From: Geosiphon pyriformis
Taxonomy: Eukaryota > Glomeromycota > Glomeromycetes > Archaeosporales > Geosiphonaceae
Length of the DNA: 64,000 bases
Direction of reading: 5' to 3'
Assembly (NCBI GenBank): GCA_016748015.1
Contig: JAAOMT010000009.1
Span: 514,459 to 578,458, forward strand
Below are positions 22,150 through 33,926 of the stretch, piece by piece. Within the stretch, counting starts at the first letter, position 1; each line of letters begins with the position of its first letter. The notes under the pieces are model-generated. The model saw only the letters and a program-made list of their open reading frames with translations. It searched no databases and was not told the DNA's origin. The position numbers and the translations under genes are program-made.

Positions 22150-24290
22150 TTTTTTTTGATGTTATATATTTGAATTTTTTAATTTAATTTGCTGCACATT
22201 GTTTATGTTTTGATGATAATAATTGGTTCCAGATCTTGTGGTATATCTTTTGGTCTGATTAATAAAATTTGTGTTTCTAGCTAAGATACTGATAATGATG
22301 ATTCCTGTTTTGTATGATAAATTTTTAACTGATTTCCATGTGCTACTTTCTTTAAAATCCTGTCTTCCAATCATAATTTGTAAGCTTCATTTTCTAAAGC
22401 TTTGTGTATGTAGAATAAACCATCCCACTTTGGGTCAAACTTTCCATTTTACTGTTTCTCAGCTTTTGTATAATGTAATAGTACTTGGTCTTTAATCTTA
22501 AATTCTATTTGTTGTTCTGATAGGTAGTTATCATGTCTTTTTTTTTGTTATTCTTGAGCATGACTAATATTGTCAGCTGCTGTTTTTCAATTGTTTTCTA
22601 ATGTTTTCATTAGCTGGTATATTCTTTGGTATAAGATAGCTTTAAAATTTTCTTTGTTAATTGTTTTTGTTGGGTATGATAGTATCATTTATTTAATTGG
22701 TAATATAGTTTTTTTTCCATAGACTAGTTCGAATAGTATAAACTGAGTCATATTTTGTTTCAATGTTCAATATGCAAAGAGTACAAAAAGTATAAATAAG
22801 TCTTATTCTTGTTTGTTTTTATGACTTATTTTTGCTAATGCTTTGCACAGTGTTTGGTTAAATTGTTCTACCAGTCTGTTTGTTTGTGGGTGATATCATG
22901 ATGATAAGAGTTACTTTATTCTAAACTATTGGCTTAGTTCAGTTAGTATATTATTAACAAAATGTGTTTCCTGATTAAATAATAAATCTTTCAGACATCT
23001 ATGTTGACAAATTAGGTCTTGATGCACAAATTCAGCTATTGTTTTAGTGTTGGCCACTTGGATTGTTCTGGCTTCTGGCCATTTTATAAGATAGTCTACA
23101 GTGTTATTCATAAAAAAAACAGATATAGAAAATAGTAGACCAATAAGAGAGTAGTAGTTAACATATAAGCATATTGCTCAACAATATGGAGCAATGTCAA
23201 AAATTATAGCATATTGCTCAACAATGTGGAGTGATGTTAGAAAATTAAGACATATTGCTCAAAAAATCATAGCACATTGCTCAGGAATGTAAGCAATCTC
23301 ATAGAACATAAATTTATGTATATATAGCAATAGTATCAAAAGCTAGAAAATTAGTCAATTAGACTCAAAGTCAAGAAGACTAAGAGTCAATAGGACTTTT
23401 AGAGTCAATTAGACTCACAGATCATAATTATTAAATACCTTTTCTTTAAAAGATAGAATACTATAACTTGAAGTGAAATCACTTCCATATTAATGAAATT
23501 ATTCATTATCCTTAAATCCATGTTATTATCTACTACTTAACCTGCTGGCACAATAGTTTTTGATCACAGCTATTAACAGGACACATATTTCTTATTTTAT
23601 CTTCTTTATTTCTTTATTTTCTTTTATTTTCTTTATTTTATTTTCTTTGTTGTTTGTTAACTTGATTAAAAAGATTTACATGTGAAGGTACTGATATCAG
23701 GATATAGCACTGGTAAAAAACCTAGGAATAAGAGTAAACACTTAGATTTAAGAATAGCTTACCAGAAAATTGCCAGCCACCAAGCTGAGAAAGAAATTAG
23801 ATGGAATTGCAATTCTAAGAAGCTACTAAAACCACAACTGAATCTTTGTCCATTATACAAAAAACTCAACCCAAATCTTCAAATACAGTTAACTTTCAAA
23901 AACTAACATTATTATTATATTAATTAAGCATCAAGTTATGGGTTTGTTATTTGTTTTAAAACCCCAAATAATCACTTGTAACAATGGCTACAGTGATATA
24001 GTGATTTCCTTGGGATGTAATTGAGAAAAGTTCAATCAAATCAATCCCAATTCTATCAAATAGATTTCCAACTGGAATGGGTTGAAGTGGTTCTGTTAAT
24101 CTTGCTTCTTCTTTTTGCTGGCATGAGTTACAATTGAGCATGTATTTGAAAATGTCTTTGTACATTGTTGGCCAATAGTATAAATTTAATGTTTTTTCAA
24201 GGGTAATATCTTTGTTAAAGTGTCTTGTAGTTGAGTCAAAATACATACTATGTAATATAGTTTTCTTTTCATTGTTTTTTATAACTTATT
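22150..24290 (-). pseudogene. G2 integrase, split by a solo LTR
   Basis: Coding order right to left: zinc region LNCNSCQQKEEARL (about 24120), IGIDLIELF (about 24020), then after LTR C (23102-23983) DYLIKWPEARTIQ (about 23050-23090), DLLFNQETHFVNN (about 22950) and C-terminal parts to about 22160. The second catalytic block reads NQET where Gypsy-1 has SDQK, so the catalytic Asp is lost. Many stops. Confidence 0.8.
23102..23983 (+). repeat. Solo LTR C inside G2 integrase
   Basis: 882 bp, + orientation, starting TGTTATTCATAAAA and ending CTTGTAACA. No internal element sequence is attached. Flanks (ACAG left, ATGG right) are a poor 4-bp match, consistent with decay. Contains the ATTGCTCAACAATGTGG repeats (23168-23310) and a T-rich tract (23590-23650). 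Confidence 0.85.
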
Positions 24291-25731
24291 GTGAGGTGAG
24301 ACAGTTTTGGTGTTCTCATTAATATAGTTGGTTGTCTTGAATAAAATAATTTCAGGCTTGTTTTTATATGGTACTTTGTTGCTGTTGAGATAATATCCCC
24401 TTGAAATATAGTGTAGATAGGTACTGATGTAGTCATTGATAAATAAGTGTGTTCATGGGTTTGGAATTAGGTTTGTGGCATCTTTGACAAACTGTCAGCA
24501 TTAGTATTCTTAGATCCTTTCTTGTAATGGACTTTGAATGGAAATTGTTGCAGATAAGTACTCCATCTTGAATATTTTTTTTTAGTTGTAAGTTATTAAG
24601 TAATCAGATAAGTCTCTTATAATCTGTATATAAGTTAAATGGTTGACTAAGATAATGTTTCCATATTTGTACTACCTAATAGATGGCAAGACATTCTAGA
24701 TCCATTGTACTGTAAATTTTCTTAGCTGGACTTGTGTTACAACTAGTATATGTAATTGAATGTTTCCTGTTATCTGGTCTTATTTGTGACAAAACAGCTT
24801 CTAATGCATTCTTTGAGATGTTTATAACGACAATAAAATGTTTAGTGAAATTGGAATAAATCAATATTGGAGATATAATCAGTCACTGCTTGAGATAGTC
24901 AAAGACTTTTTGTTAATCTTTCTTTCACAAGTATGGCACATATTTAGACAACAAGTGGTGAAAAAGTTTTGTGATAGTTAAAAACCCTTTGACAAATTAA
25001 TAGTAGTATTCTGCCAATTCAAAAAATTCTTATAACTCTTGAAAGTTAATTGGGACTGGAAAATTTTTAACTTTTTGGACCTTGTCTAAGTCAGGTTTAA
25101 CTCTGTCTTTATTGATCACATGTCCTAAGAATTTCAACTTGGTTTTCCCAAAGAAATATTTCTTAGAATTGAGTTTTAATTAGGTATTTTAAAGGCATTT
25201 GAAAACTTGTTGAAAGTGGAGCAGATGATTATCAAATGTTTTAGAAAATACATTTGTGTTGTCTAAGTAAACTATGACTGATTTTCAAAGAATTCTTTTG
25301 TACATGACATCCATAAGGCATTGGAATGTGGCAGGAGTATTGCAAAGTCCGAAAAACATTACATTAAACTCAAAGTTTCTATCTTAAGTGATAAATGCTG
25401 TTTTTTTTATCTTTGGGATTTATTTTAATCTGCCAATATCTACTGGTTAGATCTAATAATGAAAATCATTTCTTTTTTCCTAGATTGTTCAGAATTTCTT
25501 GGATGAGAAAAGTGGGGTAACTATTTCCTTGGATAACACTATTTAATTTTTAATAATCCACACAGAATTATACCTTTCCATTTTTTTTGGTGACCAGAAC
25601 TACTAAAGAGGACCAAGAGCTTAACAATTCCTTGATTAAGCCATTGTCAAGTATTTGTTGAACTTCTTGTTTGATAAGATTGTCACCAGATAAGAGTACT
25701 CAGTAAGTCCATTGTTTAATAGGTCAAACAT
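24291..25731 (-). pseudogene. G2 RT-RNase H relic
   Basis: RNase H/tether remains near 24676-24864 (YSNFTKHFIVVINISKNAL) and RT from about 25000. LDLTSRY-like and FNVMFFGLCNTPATFQ-like blocks are readable near 25320-25480, and the active-site box is YLDN (25258-25269). The N-terminal RT edge, IKQEVQQILDNGLIKELL, is at about 25630-25680. It ends abruptly at LTR G. Confidence 0.8.
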
Positions 25732-26167
25732 TGTTACAGATAATTATTTGGGGTCTCAAAGCAAATAACAAACCCATAACTTGGTGCTCAATTGATAGTT
25801 GATAATGGATGTTGATTTCTGAAGGTTTTGGTTGGTCTGAAGATTTGTTGTGGAGTTCTTTGTATAATAGACAGAAATTCAGTGGTAATTGTAGTAGTTT
25901 CTGGAATTGTAATTCTGTCCAATTTTTTTCTCAGCTTGGCAGCCAGATTTATTCTGATAGTTCTGCCCTTCTGGTAAGCTATCCATTAATATATATGTAA
26001 TTCTATTCTTATTTCTGGGTCTTTTACCAGGCTATCTTTGATATCAATAATTCAGTACTTAATCTTCAATCAATTAATATACAACAGAAATAACAAAAAG
26101 AAGAATAAAAGAAAAAATTAAAGAAGATAAAAAAATAAGCCAAGACAATTGTAAATTAGTATCCCAT
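25732..26167 (-). repeat. LTR G, left part only
   Basis: Starts TGTTACAGATAATTATTTGG and matches LTR D from its first base for about 435 bp, then stops at LTR D. The remaining half is not found on the other side of the cluster. It follows the RT of G2 directly. Confidence 0.8.
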
Positions 26168-27050
26168 TGTTACAGATGATTATTTGGGGTCTCAAATCAA
26201 ATAATAAATTCGTAACTTGGTGCTCAATATCTTGACAATACTGGTAATACTGGTACATTGGTTGTATCTGAAGATTTTAGAGTTGAGTCCTTTGTATAAT
26301 AGACAGAGATTCAATAACAATGTAGTTGGTTGGTGAGTTGTATTCCCAATTTTTGTTTTCAGCTTGGTGGCTGGTTTATTCTGACAGTCATGCCTTTTTA
26401 GTAAGTTATTCATTAATATATATATAATTTTACTCTTATTTCTGGGTCTTTTACCAGGCTATCTATGATGTCAATTACTCAGTGCTTTAATCCTTAATCA
26501 GTTAGTATATGATAGTAAAAATCAAAGAAAGAAATAAATAAAAAAAAATAAAGAAATGAGCCAAGGTAATGTGCACATTAGTATCTTATCAATAGCTGTG
26601 ATCAAGAGCTATTGTTCCAGCATAATTAGGTATCAATTACTATCAACATAAAGTGTTGATAGTGGAGAGTGAATTTGGATAGTGAATGATTTATTTATTT
26701 AATATTTGTGGATGGAAGATTTTTAACTAAAGAATTCTTATCTTTTTATTTCTAATGCTATCATTATATATACATAATTGATGTTCTATAAGATTGCTCA
26801 CATTCCTGGACAATGTGCTATGATTTTTTGAGCAATGCTCACATTGCTAAGTAATGTGCTCTAATTTTTTAACATCACTTTACATTGCTAAGCAATGTGC
26901 CATGTTTTCTGATATTGTTTTATATTGCTGAGAAATGTGCCATGATTTCTATTATTGCTCTACATTGCTGAACAATGTGCTCACATGTTACATACTATTT
27001 ACTTATTGGTCTACTATTCTCCCTATATCTGTTTTTTTTTATAAGTAACA
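26168..27050 (-). repeat. LTR D, 3' LTR of G3
   Basis: 883 bp from TGTTACAGATGATT to ATAAGTAACA, followed by the PPT complement and ATTGAGCTC. The left flank is CCAT (26164-26167); the same four bases follow LTR E at 35661-35664. Confidence 0.9.
26785..26990. repeat. Palindromic U3 repeats in LTR D
   Basis: Five or so imperfect 40-50 bp units centred on ACATTGCTAAGCAATGTG, a near-perfect inverted repeat. Related arrays lie in LTR C (23168-23310) and, reduced, in LTR F (37735-37805). Probably promoter-proximal binding sites (inference). Confidence 0.7.
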
Positions 27051-27059
27051 TTATTTCTT

Positions 27060-27760
27060 CCTTTTTAATATTGAGCTCTGTTGAAATTTTCATTCTGAAT
27101 TAGCTCTAATATTTCTTTTTCTAATATTGTTTGTTCAACTTTATTTTTCATGTCTTCTACTTATACATTGTTCATTCTTCCCTATTGGTTAATGGTTATG
27201 GTTTCTATGTCAGAGTATAATAGTATTTCTGGATAGTTTTGAAATATATTGTGCAGTTGGTAAATTGTTCTCACATGTAGTGTTGAGTTCGTTTTTTTCC
27301 CAATAAATTCTTCAATTTGCTGTATTATGTTTTGGTTAAATATCCTCTTGGATTTGTCGATATACAACTCTTAAATATTCAACTTTTAATTTAACTGGTA
27401 GTAATAGTATGATATTGGAAGTTGTTTTGTTTATTGCTTTCAATTTTTTTTTGTAAGTTCTTCTGTTGGTGCCATAATAAGTATTTTCTCAAAAGTTTTC
27501 TTTACTTTTTCTATTATTTTATCTGACCAGTTTTTATCATTCTTTGGTAACCACTAATATGGTGTATTTTTTGTCTTTTTTTGGTGTTTCAATAGCAAAT
27601 TGTTTGGTTGTTAATGATAATTTCCATGTCTAAAGATTGTTGACTTAAGGCCTGGAATAATTGTTAAGCTATAATGTAAATATGATCTGGTATTTCCATT
27701 TTTTTTCTTGGTTGCCTTTGTCATATATACTGTGTCTTTATATACTTTTTTATTGTTTGA
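27060..27760 (-). pseudogene. G3 accessory ORF3 relic
   Basis: Same position as ORF3 of Gypsy-1. The best part is 27182-27367 (61 codons) with RIFNQNIIQQIEEFIG, then TIYQLHNIFQN and DIETITINQ; after stops it continues with KNKVEQTILEKEILEL towards the PPT. G4 reads DTITINQM and KITQVILEKK at the same place, so the C-terminal end is conserved between copies. Function unknown. Confidence 0.7.
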
Positions 27761-27769
27761 TTTTATGTG

Positions 27770-29160
27770 TTTGATCCAATGATTATGATTGGTTCCAGAT
27801 CTCGTAGAATCTTCTCTGGTTAAACTAGTATTTGTTGTACTCTCAATTGTGGAATGTTATTGGTAAATGATGATGCTATTTGGTAATATGGTTTCAGTCA
27901 ATCACTATGTGCTGCTTTGGTTAAGATTTTGTTGTCCCATCTTAATTTATAAGCTCCATTTCCAAGAATTTTTTTTATGTGAAATGGTCCATCCCATTTG
28001 GAGTCAAATTTTCCACTCCATTGTTTTTCCATTTTGGTATGATGTAGAAGTACTTTGTCTCCAATTTTGAATTCAATTGGTTTATCTGGTAATTGGTTAT
28101 CGTGTCGTTCTTTTTGCTTTTCTTGAGACTTTTGAATGTTATCAGCTGCTTTTTGTTGTCTGTTTTCTAGTGTTTTCATTAGGTCATATGTTCTTTTCAA
28201 CAATGTTTTTTGGAAATTAGCTTCTGTTATTGGTTCAGTTGGATATGTGTTGACCTCTATCTCAACTGATAATATTGCTGTTCTATCATATACTAATTCA
28301 AATGGTGTTGTTTGTGTAGTATTTTGTCTCATTGTTCAATAAGCAAATAATACTGATGGTATAAACAAATTCCATTCATCTTGGTTTTCTTGACTGATTT
28401 TGGCAATTGCTTCACACAATGTTCTATTGAATTTTTCAACTAGTCCATTGGTTTGTGGATGATATAATAATGATAATAGTCTTTTTATCCCAAATCTCTG
28501 ACTTAATTCTGTTAATGTTTTATTCACAAAATGAGTTCCTTGATTTGTTAGTAGTTTTTTTGGACATCTGTGTTGACATATTAAATCTTAATAGACAAAT
28601 TTGGCAATGGATTCTGTATTTGCTCTTTGAATGGCTTTGCTTCTGGCCATTTTGTGAGATAGTCCATAGCTACTGCAATATATCTGCTGTCTTTACTGGT
28701 AATTGTTAATAGTCTGATTAACTCAATTTCAATGTAATCAAATAGTTGTCCTACTTTAATTGGTCTTAATGGTTCACTGAGTTTTGTTCCACTTTTTCTT
28801 TGACAAGCATCATAACTTTGAACATATTAGATAATGTCTGGATATATTGATGGCCAATAGTATCTTTTTCTGGTTCTTTCTATGGTTGCTTTTTTATGAA
28901 AATATCCTGCTGTTAGATTTAAGTACATTTTAAACAATATTGTTTCTTTTTCTGATTCTGTAATTACTCTGGTTGGTTGGTCTGGATTTCTTCTGTTTTT
29001 TCAGTAAAGTATATTTTGATGATTGATGAAATATTTTGATTACTGTTTTATGTTGTTTGGTTTTTTTTGAGATAATTTCTCCTTAAATAATTGAGTATTT
29101 ATATAATGCTGGAGTTGTTGGTATTTTTGTGTGTTCATTTTTTGTTATATTTTTGGGTTA
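27770..29160 (-). pseudogene. G3 integrase, decayed
   Basis: The C-terminal half is still open (27898-28332): VYDRTAILSVEIEVNTYP, FKIGDKVLLHHTKMEKQW, KWDGPFHIKKILGNGAYKLR, a clear GPY/F-type module. The catalytic Glu is present (NGLVEKFNRTLCE, about 28430-28470). The first Asp block reads EIELI in place of EIDL. The zinc region ends YDACQRKSG (about 28800). Several stops between. Confidence 0.85.
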
Positions 29161-30600
29161 AAATGTTTTTAGATTTGTCTTATTCGTGACAATTCATTGG
29201 TATTTCCATTGTTTTTTCCCTTTTTATAATGTACTGTATAATTGAATGGTGAAAGTTCTATTTTCCATCTGGCATGATGATCATCTACAAATTTTTGTTT
29301 CTGAATTGAAGTCAATTCTTTGTGATCTATATATATTTTAAATTTTTGGCTCAAGTATTCTTTTCATTTGATGACAGCCCAATAGATTGCTAAGTGTTCC
29401 AGTACTGGAGTTCCATAGTTTTTTTCAGCTGGACTTAAACTTCTACTGGCATAAGTTACTAAATACTCTTTTCCATTGGGTTCTTTCTGTGATAATATTG
29501 TTCCTAATGTTTGACCTGATGCATTAGTAGTAATAATAAATGGTTTGTTGTGATCTGAATACATCAATACTGGAGCTTGGATAAGCTTTTTTCTCAATGT
29601 GTCGAATGTTTCTTGTTGAACTTCAATCCATTTATACTTCACATTCTTGGTTTGTAGATGGTGAAGTGGCTGAGCTAGTTTAGAAAAGTCCTTGATGAAG
29701 TGGCAATAGTAGCCTGCAAATCCCAAAAATGCCCTAGTTCTGGCAAGTTGGCTAGTACTAAAAAGTTTTTAACTACTTCAATTTTGTCTAGATCTGTTTT
29801 GATTCCGTTTTTGCTCATCACATGTCCCAAAAACTTGAGTTTAGTTTTTCCAAAAAAACATTTGGTTGTATTTAGTTTCAATCCAGCTCTTCTTAATCTT
29901 TCAAATACTTGTTGAAGATGATGCAAATAATCATCAAATGTTTTTGAGAACACATTGGTGTTATCCAAGTATATGACTACTGATTTCTATAGTAATCCAG
30001 TATAGACAATTTCTATGAGCCATTGAAATATTGCTGAAGCATTCATCAAGCCAAATGGCATGACTTCAAACTCAAAATTTTCTTCTTTTGTGGTAAATGC
30101 TGTTTTTTTTTTGTCAGCTGGATCTATGGCTACTTGTCAGTAACCACTATCTAAGTCCAGTGTTGAAAACCATTTATTTCCTCCAAAAGCGTCGAATAGT
30201 TTTTGGATCTTTGGAGTTGGATAGCTATCATCTTTTGTTACTTCATTCAGTTTCTAGTAGTCTACACAAAAACGGATTTTTCTATTCTTCTTATGGACTA
30301 GTACTACTGGTAATGACCATGGACTCATTGATGACTGAATTAGCCTGTTGTCAAGCATCTGGTTGATTTCTTAACAAATAATCTCATGGCTAGCTGGTGG
30401 TACTCTGTATGCTCTTTGTTTAATTGGCATTGCATCTCCAGTCTTGATCTGATGCCAGATAATGTTGGTTTGGCCAAATTTATTTTCACTAGCAAAGATG
30501 TCATTGAAATTGTTGAGTAACATCTTAAGTTGCATCCATTGAAGTGGATTTAGATTCTCTATGTTCATCTGTTCTAATTGTTCTAGTTGGAGCAGATAAC
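29161..30600 (-). pseudogene. G3 RNase H-reverse transcriptase, decayed
   Basis: RT: PWSLPVVLVHKKNRKIRFCV (about 30270-30330), FSTLDLDSGY (about 30150), FEVMPFGLMNASAIFQ (about 30015-30065), active-site box YLDN (29960-29971), FLGHVMSKNGIKTDL (about 29800-29845). RNase H: MYSDHNKPFIITTNASGQTL (about 29510-29570), SRSLSPAEKNYGTPVLEHLA (about 29390-29450), YKKGKNNGNTNELSRI (about 29170-29220). Interrupted by stops and a frameshift near 29700. Confidence 0.87.
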
Positions 30601-30607
30601 ATTCACT

Positions 30608-32290
30608 TTATTCATAAATGATTTGTGATGTAATGTCCACATATCTGCAAAGCTGTGGAAAATCTGGAATGTGATTTAGTGGTTGATCCTCAATTTCAAT
30701 GGTCAAATATCCAATAATAGTTCTCTTTAGTATTTTAATGACACTTCCAGTTGTGTTGTAGATGGGAATTTTGATGTTTTTGGGGCTTTTGGCTGATATG
30801 TAAAGATTAGTGAATCTAATTTCTCCTGATTCACAAATGATAGCTTCTGCTTCAAACAACTGAGCCTGATTCTTTATTTCTCTTTTTATAAATAACATAT
30901 ACTGGTTATATGGTGGAATGGAAATTGATTGATAAGTTGAAATAATTTCTTCTTTGTCAATAACTTTTTCCTCCACTATATTAACTGGTATGTCTATTCT
31001 ATCTGTTGATCTGAATCTCTGTATTTCTATAGCAGTAATTTTTAATTCTTCTCTGTTTTCCACTGACACTAATTAAGCTATTTTTACCAGAGATAGGAAT
31101 ATTGCTTGTGTTATTTTTTCATTTGGCTCTATGATATAGGCCTTTTCAAAGTTATTTTGTAGCATAGCAATAATATTTTCTACATATCCTGCATCAATTA
31201 TTTCTCATTTGATGTTGATTCTTTTTTTCACTAGGCTATTTCTAGATGCTAATTGAACCATGATTGTTGCTGGAATTTCTAGAGCTATTTTAAGATTAAT
31301 ACATGTGCACGAATTTGGTTCCAATTTGATGGCTTTTTTTTTCAGATATCTCAGATCAAACTCTGTATTGGTATTATGTATGCATTCTGGCATGATACCT
31401 TTATTATTGTCACTATACCATTTGAGTTTCTGCTCCTTAGATAGATCAGGAAGCACAATATATATTTCGGAGTTTGAATTGGAGTCTGAATTGCTGATAT
31501 TTTCATTGCCATTTTGAGTGGAGCTGGAACCATTATTTTTATTATTGTCATTGTCAGAGTTTGAATTGGGATTGAAAATTGATTCTGATTCTGATACACA
31601 GTTGCTGATTGGTTTTTTTTCCTCTAAGATTGTGTAGATCATGCGTGGTGGTAGATTGTAAATAAGATCACACTCATTACAATATTGAAAGTCACATAGA
31701 ATCAAACAGTGATCACATAGTTGAGTGTTGATTTCTTCCAAGCATTGCTTCTGCTCTTCTTTCATAGGTGCTAGCTCTTGATAATATTCATGGAATTGTT
31801 TTGAATCTAAGAGATTTATAATTGGTTCTGGGTTTCAGTTGAGTTCTATAGGTTCAGATGGGTTATTTTTAATTGTTTTTATCTCTTCTGGTGTTGCTCC
31901 TTTAATTTTTGTGAGTGCCATTTGCCAGATTTTATCATTATCATGTGGACATCCATCCAGATGTTTGATGGCTCATCTCTAGGCAGTGTCTATGGGCATT
32001 CTTTTTCTCACCCAGTTGCTTATGAGAATTGTGTATTAACATGATTTATCACATGTTCCTCTTTGCCCAGGAATGTTGTTTCATATTCCTTCATCCAGAA
32101 GAGTTTCTTTACAAGCCAAACATGATTCATTGTCCCATTTTCCAACCCATTTTGGCCTTCCAAAGTGTTCAATGACGCATGAGTGGCAATAGAATTTTGT
32201 TGCCAAAGTGTACTCTTCATTGTCACCACAACAAGCACCCATTAATGACAATTTCTTGTTGCAATCAATGCAAACCAGTTTTGGGCGGCG
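30608..32290 (-). pseudogene. G3 Cys-rich domain plus dUTPase, decayed
   Basis: Second copy of the block seen in Gypsy-1. Cys-rich part: LVCIDCNKKLS then MGAC, CHSC, FGRPKWVGKWD, CLAC (about 32100-32275) and later LCDFQYCNEC (about 31660-31700). The dUTPase part keeps FDLRY (motif 1), ASRNSL (motif 2, Ser to Asn) and EIIDAGY (motif 3), with a TGA just before it, then NEKITQAI (motif 4) and RFRSTDR (motif 5, where GFGSTG is expected). A Ser/Asn-rich low-complexity insert (about 31460-31610) precedes motif 1. The connector to RT (30608-31069) is open. Catalytically doubtful, but the architecture is clear. Confidence 0.85.
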
Positions 32291-32589
32291 ATAAGTGGAT
32301 CAGTAGGGTGTAGTGTAGGAATTATAAGTGGAGTTGCTGTCAGTTGTTGGTTCTTCTTCCTTTCTCTTTCTTTTTCTCTTTTTGTCTTCTTTCTATTCCC
32401 AATTTATTTGTTCTTCCTAGTCATTGTTAGTTTTCCAGGCTTGGTTGGCTTTTTAGGTAAGTTCTTTACTCTGCTTTCCTTTGCTGTGTTCATTCCACAA
32501 AAGCACTGGTGACAGCTTGTTGTGTTCAGTATCAGTCCATGAAACTTGGTAGGCTTCTCAGGTAGGTTTTTTCTCTTTTTCTTCGAATT

Positions 32590-33110
32590 CAATAAGTGGG
32601 ATTGTCAAGTTGGTGGTCTTAAAATGGCCATATGTGGCTGGTACACGTATATGTCAACCATTCTGGCTAATTTGAAGCTCCTGCATATTCCAATCAAGCA
32701 ACATGTTGGTTTTGGATAGCCAATCATTCTCAACGAGTGCTTGATATTGGGTAGCTTCCATGACCAGTACTTTGATTAAGACTATGATACCATTAACTTT
32801 GATGGGAAAGTTGTTGATCTCACCAATGAGAGTTTTTGTTGCTCTATTGGTGGTTATGATCCTGGCACTGACAGCACGATCAACTCGGTAACTTAATTGG
32901 TCTATAAGTTGTTTTGTAATAATGCTGCCAGCTGATCTACTGTTTAGGATTAGTTTAATAGAATAGTCATCAACTTTGGCATTAGTATACATGGCCAAAA
33001 TAGGTTTTTCTTCTAAAGCGGCTCCACTAAATAATGGTGTGGTCAACAGTTCTTCAAGTTTAAACAGAAAGATGGTGTCCAGTGATTTGTTCTCAGTGAT
33101 GGTAGCTGGC
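32590..33110 (-). pseudogene. G3 aspartic protease, decayed
   Basis: The open stretch 32654-33046 covers the domain. The active-site loop reads LILNSRSAGSIIT where Gypsy-1 has LILDSGLARSIIT, so the catalytic Asp and the following Gly are both changed. VLVMEATQYQALVENDWL follows. The sequence between protease and the Cys-rich block (32291-32590) is Lys/Glu-rich and broken. Confidence 0.82.
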
Positions 33111-33926
33111 GGAATGTTGCTGGTAAGTGTTGGTTGTTGGTTGGTCTCTAAATTATTGGGTTGGACATCTTCTGTGGTAACCAGAAGACTTAAATAGTTC
33201 TGGAAATTTGGGTTTTGGGCATACCTGGTGCCTGAATTCTATTGTTGAGATTTTACTGGTTGTATGGAAGAACTGAAGATCAATTGGTGAACTACCATCA
33301 ATGATCTTCAGCTTTGTTGGGTCAATCTTGGCCTTTGGGTTCTGTTTTGAAATAAGTTCTGTGGCAGTATTTGAATTTGTTGGGGCTGATAAATTACTTA
33401 AGACTGCAGCTAATAAATGGGTTGTAACTGCAGCTGATAAATTGTTAGTGTTGTCAGTTGATAAATTGGCACTTGATATACTGGTGGATGATAAAGTGGC
33501 TGCTGTGTTATAGGTATGTAATTCTGATGATATGGCTCTGAATTTGGTAGGTTATTCAGACTTTGAAACTGGCGATTGAGGTTTCAATATTGATTTCTTG
33601 ATCATTGGTTATTTAAGCAATAGTGGCAATTGATTTATAGGTGTCCTTGTTTACCACAATAGTGGCAAATATGTATTTCTTGTTGCCACTATTGATTAGT
33701 TGACAATGATAGACACGACTGATTCTAGAAACAATTTGTGTTTCCAGAATTATTGTATTGTTGTGGTGGTTGATAAATTGCATGATTGTTAGCTAAGTAT
33801 CTCTCTAATTTCAGATTGATAGAATCACTAAATTGTTTCAATTTGGAATCTAATTCAGATGATCTATTCATTACTAAATTAATGGCTTGGACGTGGTTAG
33901 CTTCGAGTTCAGCAGCTTTAAAATTT
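33111..33926 (-). pseudogene. G3 gag, C-terminal part
   Basis: Zinc knuckle CHYCGKQGHL-stop-INC (about 33618-33665) with the C-x2-C-x4-H-x4-C spacing, preceded in coding order by AAELEANHVQAINLVMNRSS (about 33860-33925), which matches IEEANHTKLVNLAIG of Gypsy-1. The Gln/Tyr/Asn-rich tail is towards protease. Cut at 33926. Confidence 0.78.

Larger units (their letters stand above)
20365..25731 (-). mobile_element. G2, truncated gypsy element (second family)
   Basis: On the minus strand: 3' LTR I (to 21371), accessory ORF3, integrase (interrupted by solo LTR C) and RNase H/RT up to 25731, where LTR G begins. The left end of the LTR is approximate. dUTPase, protease and gag are missing; they were cut away by the insertion or rearrangement at 25732. 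Confidence 0.8.
26168..33926 (-). mobile_element. G3, gypsy element lacking its 5' part
   Basis: Minus-strand element: LTR D, PPT, accessory ORF3, integrase, RNase H/RT, dUTPase/Cys-rich, protease and the C-terminal part of gag. At 33926/33927 it meets inverted element sequence (G4). The gag part missing here is nearly resumed at 35661, so 35661-37054 may be the rest of the same gag, but LTR F there is clearly diverged from LTR D. Confidence 0.8.

Noticed and set aside
23168-23310. Regularly spaced ATTGCTCAACAATGTGG units as a possible CRISPR-like array.
   Set aside because: Units are imperfect, spacing is irregular, they lie within LTR U3 regions of a eukaryotic retroelement, and related arrays are in other LTRs.
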